DNA of 64,000 nucleotides from Eubacterium maltosivorans. Lineage in GTDB: Bacteria > Bacillota > Clostridia > Eubacteriales > Eubacteriaceae. Positions 48,481-58,900 of the stretch are shown here, one piece after another. The stretch spans positions 372,001 to 436,000 of the forward strand of contig NZ_CP029487.1 of the NCBI RefSeq assembly GCF_002441855.2. The letters are read 5' to 3'. The number at the start of each line of letters is the position of its first letter. The first letter of the stretch is position 1. The position numbers and the translations under genes were made by a program. Below the pieces are notes generated by a model. That model was not told where the DNA came from. It saw only the letters and a list, made by a program, of their open reading frames with translations, and did no database searches.

Positions 48481-49871
48481 GTGGTTTGGTGAGCAGTATA
48501 GGCAAGCTTTTGATTCATTTTCCGTCTTAAATAGGCATAACAGCCAATCAGCGCTCCGAGTGTGATGATCCAAGTGATGGGATAGGAATAATAAATGACT
48601 GACGGGGAGTGATACTGCGGTACCTGAAAGACTGTGGCGATCCACAGAAGCCGTAAGCCACAGGCGCCGATGAGACTGATAATCATGGGAACGACCGAGT
48701 AGCCGATTCCTCTCAGTGCGCCGACCATGACATCCATCATCCCGCAGATGGCATAGGCAGTACCAATGACCACAAGGCGCTGCATACCTGCCTGAATAAC
48801 CTCAGGACTGGAGGAATAAATGCCGAGAAGACTGTTTCCGAAGAATACCGCCAGGTTACCAAGAACAAGCCCAACCGCCAGAACACAAACCTCGCCGGTT
48901 ATGACGATGCGGTCAAGCCGCTTGTACTGTCCCGCGCCCAGATTTTGACTGGTAAAAGAGATAGTAGCCTGGTGCAGAGCGTTCATGGCAATGTAGATAA
49001 AGCCCTCGATGTTGGCTGAGGCCGAGTTGCCAGCGACCACCACAGGCCCGAACAGGTTGATAGAGGACTGAATAACCACATTAGACAGCGAGAAGATCAC
49101 ACCCTGAAATCCGGCGGGAAGGCCAATCTGTAAAATCTTGATAAAGCTGCTGCGGTCAATCCGAAGGTTTTTCGGAATCAGGCGGATACCGCTCTGTTCA
49201 CGCATGAGACAGCGGATTACCAGCGCTGCGGCGATACACTCAGCAATGGCGGTAGCCGCAGCAACGCCAGCGACATCCATTTTCAAACCAATGACGAAGA
49301 TGAGATTTAACACAACATTGACAACACCGGCGCCCATCAGGTAATACAACGGCCGTTTGGTATCCCCGACGGCACGCAGGATTGCCGCGCCAAAGTTATA
49401 GAGCATGGTGCCGGTCATACCGATAAAATAGATGCGCAGATAAAGCACGGCAAGGTCCAGAACCTCCGCCGGGGTCTGCATCCAGATCAGAATCTGCTTT
49501 GCCCCGAATATGCCCAGAAAGGTCAGAATCACACCGCTTCCAATGCTGAGCACAATGGCAGTGTGAACAGTTCTGGACAGATGGCGCTGTTGCCCGGCGC
49601 CATAGTACCGGGCAACCAGTACATTCGCCCCGATAGACATGCCGAGAAAAAGATTGGTCAGAAGATTGATCAGCGAGGTGTTTGCGCCCACCGCAGCCAG
49701 CGAATTACTGCCAGCGAACTGACCAACTACCACGATATCCGCAGCATTAAAAAGCAGCTGTAACACCCCTGAGCACATTAAAGGCACTGCGAAAACGAGC
49801 ATCTTTTTCAGGATAGAACCACTGCACATATCCATTTCATATTTTTGAGTTTTTTCTTTTTTCTTTTCCAT
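48462..49871 (-). CDS. MATE family efflux transporter
   Basis: This is a 469-residue membrane protein with twelve hydrophobic segments: MLVFAVPLMCSGVLQLLFNAADIVVVGQFAGSNSLAAVGA at the start and IGLPAGFQGVIFSLSN in the middle. It belongs to the MATE group of Na+/H+ drug antiporters and is not closely similar to the MATE protein at 8941. Its last codons form one arm of the downstream terminator. It lies downstream of the NRPS operon but behind a 243-bp gap with a hairpin, so it is probably separate. A role in product export is possible. Confidence 0.9.
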   Translation of the reverse strand: MEKKKEKTQKYEMDMCSGSILKKMLVFAVPLMCSGVLQLLFNAADIVVVGQFAGSNSLAAVGANTSLINLLTNLFLGMSIGANVLVARYYGAGQQRHLSRTVHTAIVLSIGSGVILTFLGIFGAKQILIWMQTPAEVLDLAVLYLRIYFIGMTGTMLYNFGAAILRAVGDTKRPLYYLMGAGVVNVVLNLIFVIGLKMDVAGVAAATAIAECIAAALVIRCLMREQSGIRLIPKNLRIDRSSFIKILQIGLPAGFQGVIFSLSNVVIQSSINLFGPVVVAGNSASANIEGFIYIAMNALHQATISFTSQNLGAGQYKRLDRIVITGEVCVLAVGLVLGNLAVFFGNSLLGIYSSSPEVIQAGMQRLVVIGTAYAICGMMDVMVGALRGIGYSVVPMIISLIGACGLRLLWIATVFQVPQYHSPSVIYYSYPITWIITLGALIGCYAYLRRKMNQKLAYTAHQTTKEPAF

Positions 49872-50060
49872 TGTTTCCTAAAACCTCTTTTAAAAACTTT
49901 TCCCTAACAGATGTTTAACAAAAACGCTAAACGCCACAATTTATAAGCATACCGATTTCGAAGCGTAATGTCAAGAGGTTCGGCGAGGTTTGATCTTCGG
50001 AAAAGTTTTTATCATCCCTTTTAGAGAAAAGCTGCCAGAGGCTGAGTGACTGCCTTTATA

Positions 50061-50104
50061 AGCCAGGCCGGGAGGAATATCCTTCCGGCCTGGCTGTTTT
50101 TATG
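50061..50104. terminator. strong hairpin downstream of the NRPS operon
   Basis: GCCAGGCCGG pairs perfectly with CCGGCCTGGC around 13 bases. The T run (TGTTTTTA) is on the plus strand; the minus-strand side reads TTATAAAGG, so it ends the operon less ideally. Confidence 0.65.
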
Positions 50105-50114
50105 GTTACATGGT

Positions 50115-50741
50115 TCAGAGGACTTTGAAACACAAGGTCAGAGCCCCCGGAACATCTTTAAAGGTATCAATGCCGAAATCTTTATAGGCCACAGCATTGA
50201 TTTCATTAAAACCAAGGCGCAGAATCTGTTTGAGGGAGCGGCTGCTGGTACATTCGGAAATGGCAGTCTCAAAACCAAGGGCAACAGCGCGATCCAGAAG
50301 GTTTTGAGTCAGCGTGAGGGACAGGTTATGCCCTGTATAATCAGAATGAACACCAGCGTACATGAGGGTAAAACACTTTTGGGGATTATAGCCTTCAAGG
50401 GTTTCAAGTGGCTTTAAAAGAATATCAAATACATGACTGGTGTCGGCCATGGCCTCAAGAAGGCGTGGGTTCAGCCTGGATACCACCGATGGATCATTGG
50501 CGATATCTTCCTTGAAAGAAGAGGTAAAGCCCACAATTTTGTTTGTGTCTGCATCAATCGCCAGGCAGGTAAGTGCGTCTTTGATGGATTCAGGAAAGAT
50601 GACCCGACAATAATCCATGGCTTCGCTTTCCGTTAACTTCAGATGAGCGGTCATAGGATCGCGGTGAACAAAGGTCTCGATAAACAGTTGACCTAGTTCA
50701 TCGAGATCCTTCATTTGTGCGGGACGGTATATTAGATTCAT
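50115..50741 (-). CDS. GNAT family acetyltransferase
   Basis: This is a 208-residue protein, MNLIYRPAQMKDLDELGQLFIETFVHRDPMTAHL with the acetyl-CoA region near ALGFETAISECTSSRSLKQILRLGF. The pattern is GNAT-like, similar to arylalkylamine-type N-acetyltransferases, but the usual Q/RxxGxG loop is degenerate (GVHSDYTGHNLSLTL). It starts 10 bp after the phosphatase gene and is the last gene of the NRPS operon. It could modify the peptide product, its precursor, or give self-protection. Confidence 0.65.
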   Translation of the reverse strand: MNLIYRPAQMKDLDELGQLFIETFVHRDPMTAHLKLTESEAMDYCRVIFPESIKDALTCLAIDADTNKIVGFTSSFKEDIANDPSVVSRLNPRLLEAMADTSHVFDILLKPLETLEGYNPQKCFTLMYAGVHSDYTGHNLSLTLTQNLLDRAVALGFETAISECTSSRSLKQILRLGFNEINAVAYKDFGIDTFKDVPGALTLCFKVL

Positions 50742-50751
50742 ATGTTTCTCC

Positions 50752-52320
50752 TTAAAGTTTAATGTTTAGCATTGTAATATCGTCCGCCTGGGGAGCGGAT
50801 GCGGCAAAGGCATCGATATCGGCCGAGATGGCAGACAGCAGTGCTTTTGAAGTAAGGCTTCTATCTGCATTGATCCTTTGGATCAGGCGCGCTTCGCCGT
50901 AAAAGCAGCCTTCGGAATTTTGAGCTTCGGTAACGCCGTCTGTGTATAGAAACAGACCGGCTCCAGGCGACAGCTGGCAAGTGTATTCGGTATAGCTCTG
51001 ATTCCCCATAACCGCGAGCACTAAATCTGGCGGTGCGTCAAGCCAGACGTAATCGGAATCAGCGGCAGGGCGTATGAGCGGCGGGTTGTGTCCTGCGTTT
51101 ACATAGCATAGCTTATGGGTGTTCAGGTCCAGAATACCGGTGAAAACAGTTACGAACATACCACCGCAGTCGTTTTGACAAAAGTAGTCGTTAGACATTT
51201 CCAAAGCCTTTGCGAGGGAAACGCCGCTGGTGATGGTGAACTTGAGCACAGTTTTAGACAAAGCCATGAACAGTGCCGCCGGAATACCTTTTCCAGAAAC
51301 ATCGGCGATGGTGAGTACCAGACGGTGGTCGTCAAGGTAGTAAAAATCATAGTAGTCACCGCCTATTCGGATGGCAGAATTCATGGTGGCAAATAGGTCC
51401 AGATCCTTTGGAAAATCCGTTGGCAGCATACTGTGCTGAACAATTTCTGCGGTTTGCATTTCTCCCAGAAGCCACTGCTTTTGTTTTTCGATCTCCATTT
51501 GTTGTTGAATTGTGGCGATTAAACTGCTGCCCATTTTGTCAAGCTGTTTGGACAAGCCTTCAATTTCATCGCCAGTATGGACATTCAGCGCAGACAGGGC
51601 ATGATTTTGCGGAGAAGCTGTCAGTAAATCCGTATTTTCAAACTGTTCGGCAGCATTGGTCATCTTTAACAGGGGACGGGTAACGCTTTTTCGCATAAAG
51701 AAAAAGAAAAGCAGAGTGGTTACAAGCATCACCGGCAAGGCAACGATGAGGATGGAGCTCACAAAGGCAAGTCGCTGATAGCGGTAGCCGCTTCCCTGGA
51801 TCACAAGGCCTACAAGGCCAACAGCGTTCCCCGCTTCGTCGGTAAGGGGAATGCAAAGGCTGGGATATTTTTTGCCAGATTCAAGGGTGACTTCTGGTCC
51901 GGGAGGCAGTGATTCGGCCTCCTCTGTGGTATAAGTCTCGGTCTCAAAGTCAACCCTGGGCAGGGCGGTCAAGTAGTCGGCCAGGGCTTCTTTTGAGACC
52001 GAGGAATGAGAGTCCTGAAGCCAGCGCAGCTGTCCCCCAGCAAAAATAAAAACAGCGCTGTCAGGAACATCGATGGCATGGGTTAGATTGGTTAGCTTTT
52101 GAGATTCCTTTTGGTAATCCAGGCTGCTGTCAGGCTGAGCCAGTGCGGCAGCATCGACATCGTCCAGGGCTTTTAGTGAAATGCTCTGAACAATGGTGAG
52201 GTAATTGGACTCCACTTGCTTTTTATAGGTTTTAAAGGCAATCCATACGATCAGAGAACATAAGAGAGCAGATAATGCCAGCATAATCGCGAGGATGCGT
52301 ATTTCTAATTTTTTCTTCAA
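50752..52320 (-). CDS. membrane SpoIIE/RsbU-type PP2C phosphatase
   Basis: This is a 522-residue protein: a membrane helix near the N-terminus, an extracytoplasmic sensor (about 35-185, Cache-like), a second membrane helix (about 188-210), a HAMP-type linker, and a C-terminal PP2C/SpoIIE domain. The phosphatase shows GGDYYDFYYLDDHRLVLTIADVSGKGIPAALFMAL and YTDGVTEAQN, which contain the metal-binding Asp residues. It should dephosphorylate a STAS antagonist in response to an outside signal. The matching STAS protein and kinase lie at the other end of the same operon. Confidence 0.9.
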   Translation of the reverse strand: MKKKLEIRILAIMLALSALLCSLIVWIAFKTYKKQVESNYLTIVQSISLKALDDVDAAALAQPDSSLDYQKESQKLTNLTHAIDVPDSAVFIFAGGQLRWLQDSHSSVSKEALADYLTALPRVDFETETYTTEEAESLPPGPEVTLESGKKYPSLCIPLTDEAGNAVGLVGLVIQGSGYRYQRLAFVSSILIVALPVMLVTTLLFFFFMRKSVTRPLLKMTNAAEQFENTDLLTASPQNHALSALNVHTGDEIEGLSKQLDKMGSSLIATIQQQMEIEKQKQWLLGEMQTAEIVQHSMLPTDFPKDLDLFATMNSAIRIGGDYYDFYYLDDHRLVLTIADVSGKGIPAALFMALSKTVLKFTITSGVSLAKALEMSNDYFCQNDCGGMFVTVFTGILDLNTHKLCYVNAGHNPPLIRPAADSDYVWLDAPPDLVLAVMGNQSYTEYTCQLSPGAGLFLYTDGVTEAQNSEGCFYGEARLIQRINADRSLTSKALLSAISADIDAFAASAPQADDITMLNIKL

Positions 52321-52342
52321 AATTTGAATCCTTTCAAGACTT

Positions 52343-52960
52343 TTAAAGCTGTTCGCAGCTGCTGATGCAGTAATCTGGCAGGGTCTGGTATTCGGTAAAG
52401 GCGTAATCGTGGCGGTTGACTTGCTGTTTCACCTGAATGGGCGCGGTCATTATGATTTCAAATTGATTAAGAGGAAGCTGAAAGCCCAGTCCCACAGCTT
52501 TCATAAAGCTCTCCTTTAAGGTCCAGAGCCGGTAGAAGCCCAGTGTACGCTGGGCTTCTGGCAGAGCCATAAGGTAGGTATATTCTCCCTTGAAAAAGTA
52601 TTGCCGGGCGATGTCAAGGGGAACTGGGCTGATTTTTTCAATGTCTACGCCAACTGGAGCATCTCCCACACCCAGAATGGCGAAAGCCTCGGAGTGGGAG
52701 ATGCTAAAGTGGAAGTCAGGATGCTTTGTGAGCCTGGGTTTCTTGCCTTCGGTGGCATCAAATTCAGCAGTGACGGGATCAATTCCACTTTCTCTGAGTG
52801 CCTGATTGAGTAAAAGCCCTGCGCCAAGGCTTAAAGCCCGGTCTTTGGCGAGACGGTAGCCTCGCGCCTTGGTTGCCCGGACTTCCGGCAGCTCCTTAAT
52901 GCGTGTTTCAAAAATATCCAAGATCCTTAAGGGTTCGGTATTTATGGTATATAGCTTCAT
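52343..52960 (-). CDS. Sfp-type 4'-phosphopantetheinyl transferase
   Basis: This is a 205-residue enzyme with HFSISHSEAFAILGVGDAPVGVDIEKI (Mg2+/CoA-binding GVDIE) and FYRLWTLKESFMKAVGLGF (WxxKES). It transfers the phosphopantetheine arm of CoA to the two carrier domains of the NRPS. Its ATG overlaps the NRPS stop (ATGA), so the two proteins are made together. Confidence 0.93.
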   Translation of the reverse strand: MKLYTINTEPLRILDIFETRIKELPEVRATKARGYRLAKDRALSLGAGLLLNQALRESGIDPVTAEFDATEGKKPRLTKHPDFHFSISHSEAFAILGVGDAPVGVDIEKISPVPLDIARQYFFKGEYTYLMALPEAQRTLGFYRLWTLKESFMKAVGLGFQLPLNQFEIIMTAPIQVKQQVNRHDYAFTEYQTLPDYCISSCEQL

Positions 52961-55900
52961 ACGTCAAAGAAGCCAAGGGCTTCAAGCTCCTGAATCGCCC
53001 GTTTGATGTAGGCATTGTCGGTGATGGGCCATTTCTGGTAAAGACGGCACAGCACCTCAGAGGTAAAGCAATTGTTGCAGTCAATGGGAATCTGCACGTT
53101 TTCCGTATCACTGCTCAGATAGGCAATGAGGCCAGCTACCTTATCGGCTTTAGCGGGATCGGCCATGGCCTGGCGAAGGGTTGCTTCGTAGGTGGCGGCA
53201 TCGGTGACTTTAATGTCAAAGCCGCACTGGTTCATGACTTCCACCACATCGGACATAAAGACCGTATGGTTGTTGTAAGGGTGGAAAACCGTAAAAATAT
53301 CACCGGTTTCGGCAAGGGCCAAAATAGTTTGGGCGGTAACATCAATGGGGGAAAATTCCACCGGCAGATTCATACTCTCCAGGGGGTATTGGTGCAGGGT
53401 GGCATAGCCCTTAAGCTGGCGCATAAAGCCATTGGTGATAAAATTTATCTGGAATTCGCCATCGGCCGCGCGGCTCATAAGATTGCCCACTCGCATGATT
53501 TTGGCCCGCAAACCTCTCGTCGAAGCCTCAAGGACGGCCTGCTCTGCTAAAAACTTGCTTTCGATGTACTGATTGGTGATGGTCTGACCAAAATAAAGAT
53601 CATTTTCCATGATTTTTCGATCACTGGGAATACTGTTGTTCAAGCTGTCACCGGCAATGCTGACGGTTGAAATTTGGACAAGCTTGCGCCTTGTTTTTTC
53701 ACAGAGACTGATGAGGTGTTTGACACCTTCGGTGTTAATACGTTTTAAGCTGTCGTCTGCCGCGAAATGCTTAACGCTGGCCGCACAGTTAATCAGAACA
53801 GAGAAGGGAACATTGCTAAGAGCATTGACCTGGTCAGCGTCGGTGATATCGCCTTCAATAAGAAACAGTCGTGTACCGAAAGCTTCGTCAAAGGTGTCAT
53901 CAAAGTAGTACATAAGCATGGTGCGCATACGTTCTTCCAGGCTGTCCGCGTCTCCCTTGCGAATAAGGCACCATACTTTGCCGGTGTATTTTGTCAGAAA
54001 AGCCTGGAGCACATGGATGCCCAAAAAGCCTGTTGCGCCGGTAATGAGAATATCGCCCAATGGTTCCCTGTTAAGCAGCGAAAGATTATCAATGGCATTC
54101 TTTTCTAAAAGTTTGCCGATGGTCTGATAGTCATAATCGGCGATCGGGTCAGTCTCAACAGCGGCAGGGGCTGTATCACTTTTGTTTTGTGAGAAGGCGG
54201 CCAGACCCTGAGGGGTGGAATACTTAAAAATATCCTGATACACGAAGTTAATCCCTCTATTAGCGGCCAGCATAGCAAGGCGGGAGGCGCTGAGAGAAGT
54301 ACCGCCAATTTCAAAGAAATCATCGGTGGCGCCAACCTTGTCACATTTAAGAACTTCGGCCATCATACTGCAGATGGCGGCTTCTGCTTCATTTTGCGGC
54401 GCGATGTACTCATGCTCTGCGGCGCTGTAAGTAATCTCAGGCAAGGCTTTTTTGTTGATTTTACCATTGGAGGTTAAAGGCATCTTATCCAGCTGCACAA
54501 GAACGCCAGGCACCATATAGTGGGTCAGGGTACTCTTTAAATGAGCAGTGAGACTGTTAATGTCAACTGTGTGATCCGCAGTAAAAAAGCCACAGAGAAA
54601 CTGGCCGTCATCCTTTCCGCGAACCTGAACAATACTGGATTTAACACCTTCATAGCTGTTGATGGCAGCTTCAACCTCATCTAGCTCCACCCTGAGTCCC
54701 CTCAGTTTGACTTGATTGTCTAGCCGTCCAAAGAAGGGAAGTTTGCCATCAATATCCCAGGCAGCTAAATCGCCGGAGTGATAGGCTTTCAGGTTGCCAA
54801 TGCGGAAAAAGCTTTTTTCTGTGAGGTCTGGGCGTCCAACGTAACCGCGTCCAACACCATCGCCGGCAATAATGAGCTCGCCCGGAACGCCAATGGGCAT
54901 TTCCTGTCCATAGCGATTGTAAATATAGCATTTGATATTGCTCATAGGACGGCCGATTGTGATGTTTTCACCAGTCATTTCAATAAAAGTACAGCCGATG
55001 GTGGTTTCTGACGGTCCGTAGCCGTTATAAATGTGGGCTTCTGGACTGACAGCCCGCAGTTTGTCGTAAAGGGACAGAGGGAAGTTTTCCGCGCCGACGT
55101 TAAAGCTGCGAATCCGGGACAGCGCATCCGCCATTTCTGGAATATCCACGATGTTGCCAAGGTAGGACGGGGTTGCTGTAAAGGTATCTACTTTGTTTTC
55201 TATGAGCAGATCCCGCATGGCCAGCGGATTATGAATTTCATTTTCATTGGCCATACACACCGTGATCCCCTGGGTAAGCGGAACATATTCCTCAAGAATT
55301 GACACATCAAAGGTCAGAGCAGCAAAGGACAGAGAAACCGTGCTGTGATCGATGTAGGACATAATCTCTGGATTTTTTGGATTAGCGTGACAGTAATGGC
55401 GCAGATTGCGGTGCTCAATCATGACGCCTTTGGGTGTGCCAGTAGATCCAGAGGTATAAATACAATAGCATAAATTTGAGGGTTTAAGGTCAATCTGCGG
55501 AAAACAGGTGTTAGCCTCCTCAAGCAAGTCCTCAATGCAGAGTAAAGTACAGGCTGTATTTTCACAGACTGCCTGTCGTTTTTCGGCAAGGGCTTTCGTC
55601 GTAATGAGGAATTTAGCCTGGCTGTCCTCAAGGGTAAAACGGATACGGTCATCAGGATATTCAGGATCTGTGCATAAAAAGGCACCGCCGGATTTTAAGA
55701 TACCCTGTCGCGCCATGTAGGCATACTTGGTGCGGGTGAGAAGGACCGCTACAATGTCTTCTGGCTCGACGCCCAGCTTAATAAGCGCGTTGGCAATTCG
55801 GTTGGTGGCATCATTCAGTTCTTTGAAAGTTAAGCGCTCACCACAGCTGATGAGGGCCGTTTTATCAGGATTGGCATCGGCAACGGCCTGCAGCTGTTCT

Positions 55901-58900
55901 GGGATAAGAGGGGTATCAATGGGGATTTCAGTGTCATTAAACACCGCGATTCTATTTTTATCCTCATCGCTGATCAGACGAATATCCTTAAAGGTTTCGG
56001 CCGTCAGCAAGCTTTTACAGACTTCTTCATAGGCCTTTAAAAATCGGGATATTGTTATGCTTTCATACAGATCATGGCGGTACTCTGCCTTTATAATGTA
56101 TCCCGGATCAGCATCATAGATATCTACTGAAAGAGGCGCTTTAGTTTCAGAAAGAGCCAATGGAACAATGGGAACACTTTCGGCATCCAGAGTAAAGGTG
56201 TTGAAGTCACTTCCCTGATACGCAAAAAGAATATCTGCTGAAATACCAAGCTCCCGGCTGATTTCCCCAAAGGAATAAATATCATGATCCATGAGTGCAA
56301 GGAGATGTTTCTTAACAGCTTTCAGGTAACTTTCCACAGTATTGGGCGTTTCCAGATTACAATAAACCGGCATGGTTTTGACCAGCATACCGACTGATTC
56401 TGCGGTGCGGGAGTCACTGCGGCCATTGTAAATGGTGCAAAAGGCAGATTCTGTCTGGTTTTTAAATTGAGCCAGGGTGAAGCCAAAGGCACCGGTAAAA
56501 AAGACATTGGGAGTAATCCGGTGTTTTATACAGTAGGACTGGACTTCATCTCTTAAAAGAGTACCCATATCAATGTCAAAGGCATCGGTTTCTGGGGTGT
56601 TGTTTTCGGGTTTATCATAATCCAGGCGGGCGTTTGTTTCCATGGCGCCAAAAATGTTGTGATAAAAGTCTCTGGCTTCGCTGTAGGCTGTACCTTCCCG
56701 TTCCTGCTTTTCATCCAGCGCTAAATCAAAGGAAGTGTAGGATTCACCAGCGGGGTCTTTTCCGGTGTAAGCTCGATTGATTTCCTGAAGCAGCACCATG
56801 GCGGAGGTTCCGTCAAAAATCAGATGATGCACGTCGATGAAAAGACTGACGCTTTCTTCGGTTTCGATAATTTCCGAACGATAGAGGCCGTGTTCAAAAT
56901 TAAAGGGTTTTACCAGCTGACTGCAATAATCCTCAAGTTCTGAAGCCTTCATCCGAGTACGTTTTACCAGGGCAGGGTCGCTGTCCCGGCGCTTCAGTAA
57001 AATGTCCTCGCCAGTAATCTGGAGACGAGTTTTAAGGTAGGGATGCGCGTCGATGGCGCGGGTCAGCGCGTCGCCTAAACGTTGTGCGTCAATTGCTTTT
57101 GAAAAGGTGCAGAACAGCGGAATGTTATAGACGCAGGAATCTGGATTTTTCAGGCATTCCAGATAAATGCCCATCTGTGTTTGAGTCAGCGGATAGGCTT
57201 CAAGCTCTTTATGAGCCTTTTGACCGGACTGTATGCTTCCAGCGATGTCGATGTAGGTTTCCAGTTTTGCGACGGTATTGTATTTTTTGAAATCCTGTGT
57301 GTTCATTTTAAGACCAAAGGTCTTGGAGAACAGAATACCGAGCTTAACCGCGCCGATGGAAGTAAGGCCTGCCTTGTAAATATCTGTTTCAATGCCAAAG
57401 CCAGAATCGCCGATGACTTCTGCCAAAATGGCGTGAATTTTTTCCTGCGTGGGCGTTTGGGGCAGGACAATCTCGTCAAAGCTGCGAACCGGTTTGGGCA
57501 GGGCTTTTTTATCCACCTTTAAATTTGGGGTCAGAGGGATGGCGTCAATCTGCATGATTACCGCAGGAACCATGTAATCCGGTTTTTCCGCTGATATGAA
57601 GGCGTTAAGATCCTCAATGTCGATGGTTTCGTCTGAAACGACGTAGGCGGCCACATATTTTCCGCCATTTTCTTCGTCACAGGCAATGAGCGTGGCATCT
57701 TTAATGCCTGGATATTCTCTTATTTTTTGTTCGATTTCAGTCAGCTCAATCCGAAAACCACGGATTTTTACCTGACCATCTTCCCGGCCGACAAAGAGGA
57801 TGCGGCCGTCCTCCAGCCACTTGACCACATCGCCGGTACGGTACATACGGCTGTAAGCGGGATCATCGTCGAAGGGGTTTTGAATAAACTTTTCTGCCGA
57901 CAGGCTTTCGCGGCCCAGATAACCTCTGGAGACAGGTGCTCCGGCGATGCACAGCTCGCCTGGTACGCCTATGGGAACTCTGCGAAGCTTGGCGTCCACA
58001 ACATAAAGCTTGGTGTTGTCTATCGGACCGCCAATGGGGACAGATTTTTCATATAGACGGTCAACCAGGCCTGCGGTGCAAAGAATGGTACATTCGGTGG
58101 GGCCGTAGAGATTGTGAAGGGAGTAGGATTCTGGCGGCTCGCAGGGGACTAGGGTTTCACCGCCGACGCTTAAATTACGCAGGCTGGTTTCTTCAATACA
58201 GGTGGCAAACTGGCGGCCTACCTGGGTAGTTATGAAGGCGTTGGTAATGTCATTTGCTACAAAATAGTCGTTAAGGGACAGCAGATCCAGTCGAATTTCC
58301 TCGGGGATGATATACATGGCAGCGCCGCGTGTAAGGGCAGGCCAGGTGTCCATCATGGATGCGTCAAAGCCGAAGCTGGCATAGGCGGCCACCCGATCTT
58401 TCTCGGTGAGATTATAGTAGCGGTGGTACCAGCGGCAGAAATTGGCAATATTTTCATGGGTGAGCATACAGCCTTTAGGGGTGCCGGTGGAGCCAGAGGT
58501 ATAGAGGAGTATGAATAGATTCTCGTGTGTTGGCTCTTTGGGCAGGGGCAAATCCTCAGTCAGTGTGGGAATATCATGGATACATAGCGTATCGCCCTGG
58601 TATTTCGGTACTTTTTTAAGCAGATCGGCATCGGCGATAAGAAGTTTTACACTGGCGTCAGCCATCATAAAGGAAAGTCTTTCCTCTGGATAGTCAGGGT
58701 CGAGGGGCTGGTAGGCGCAGCCGGCCTTTAATACTCCAAGTGAAGCAATGGCCATATACTCACACCGTGGAATGAGGATGGATACGATGTCTCCGGCACC
58801 AAGGTTTTTGGCCGCGATGGCACGGGCAAGGTTGTCCGAAAGATGGTCGACTTCGGCGTAGGAATAATGCCAATTCATATAAACGACGCACTCCGCCTCG

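Noticed and set aside
46464-49871. MFS and MATE exporters considered as part of the NRPS cluster
   Set aside because: They are separated by terminators and, for the MFS gene, opposite orientation; linkage is possible but not supported by the sequence.
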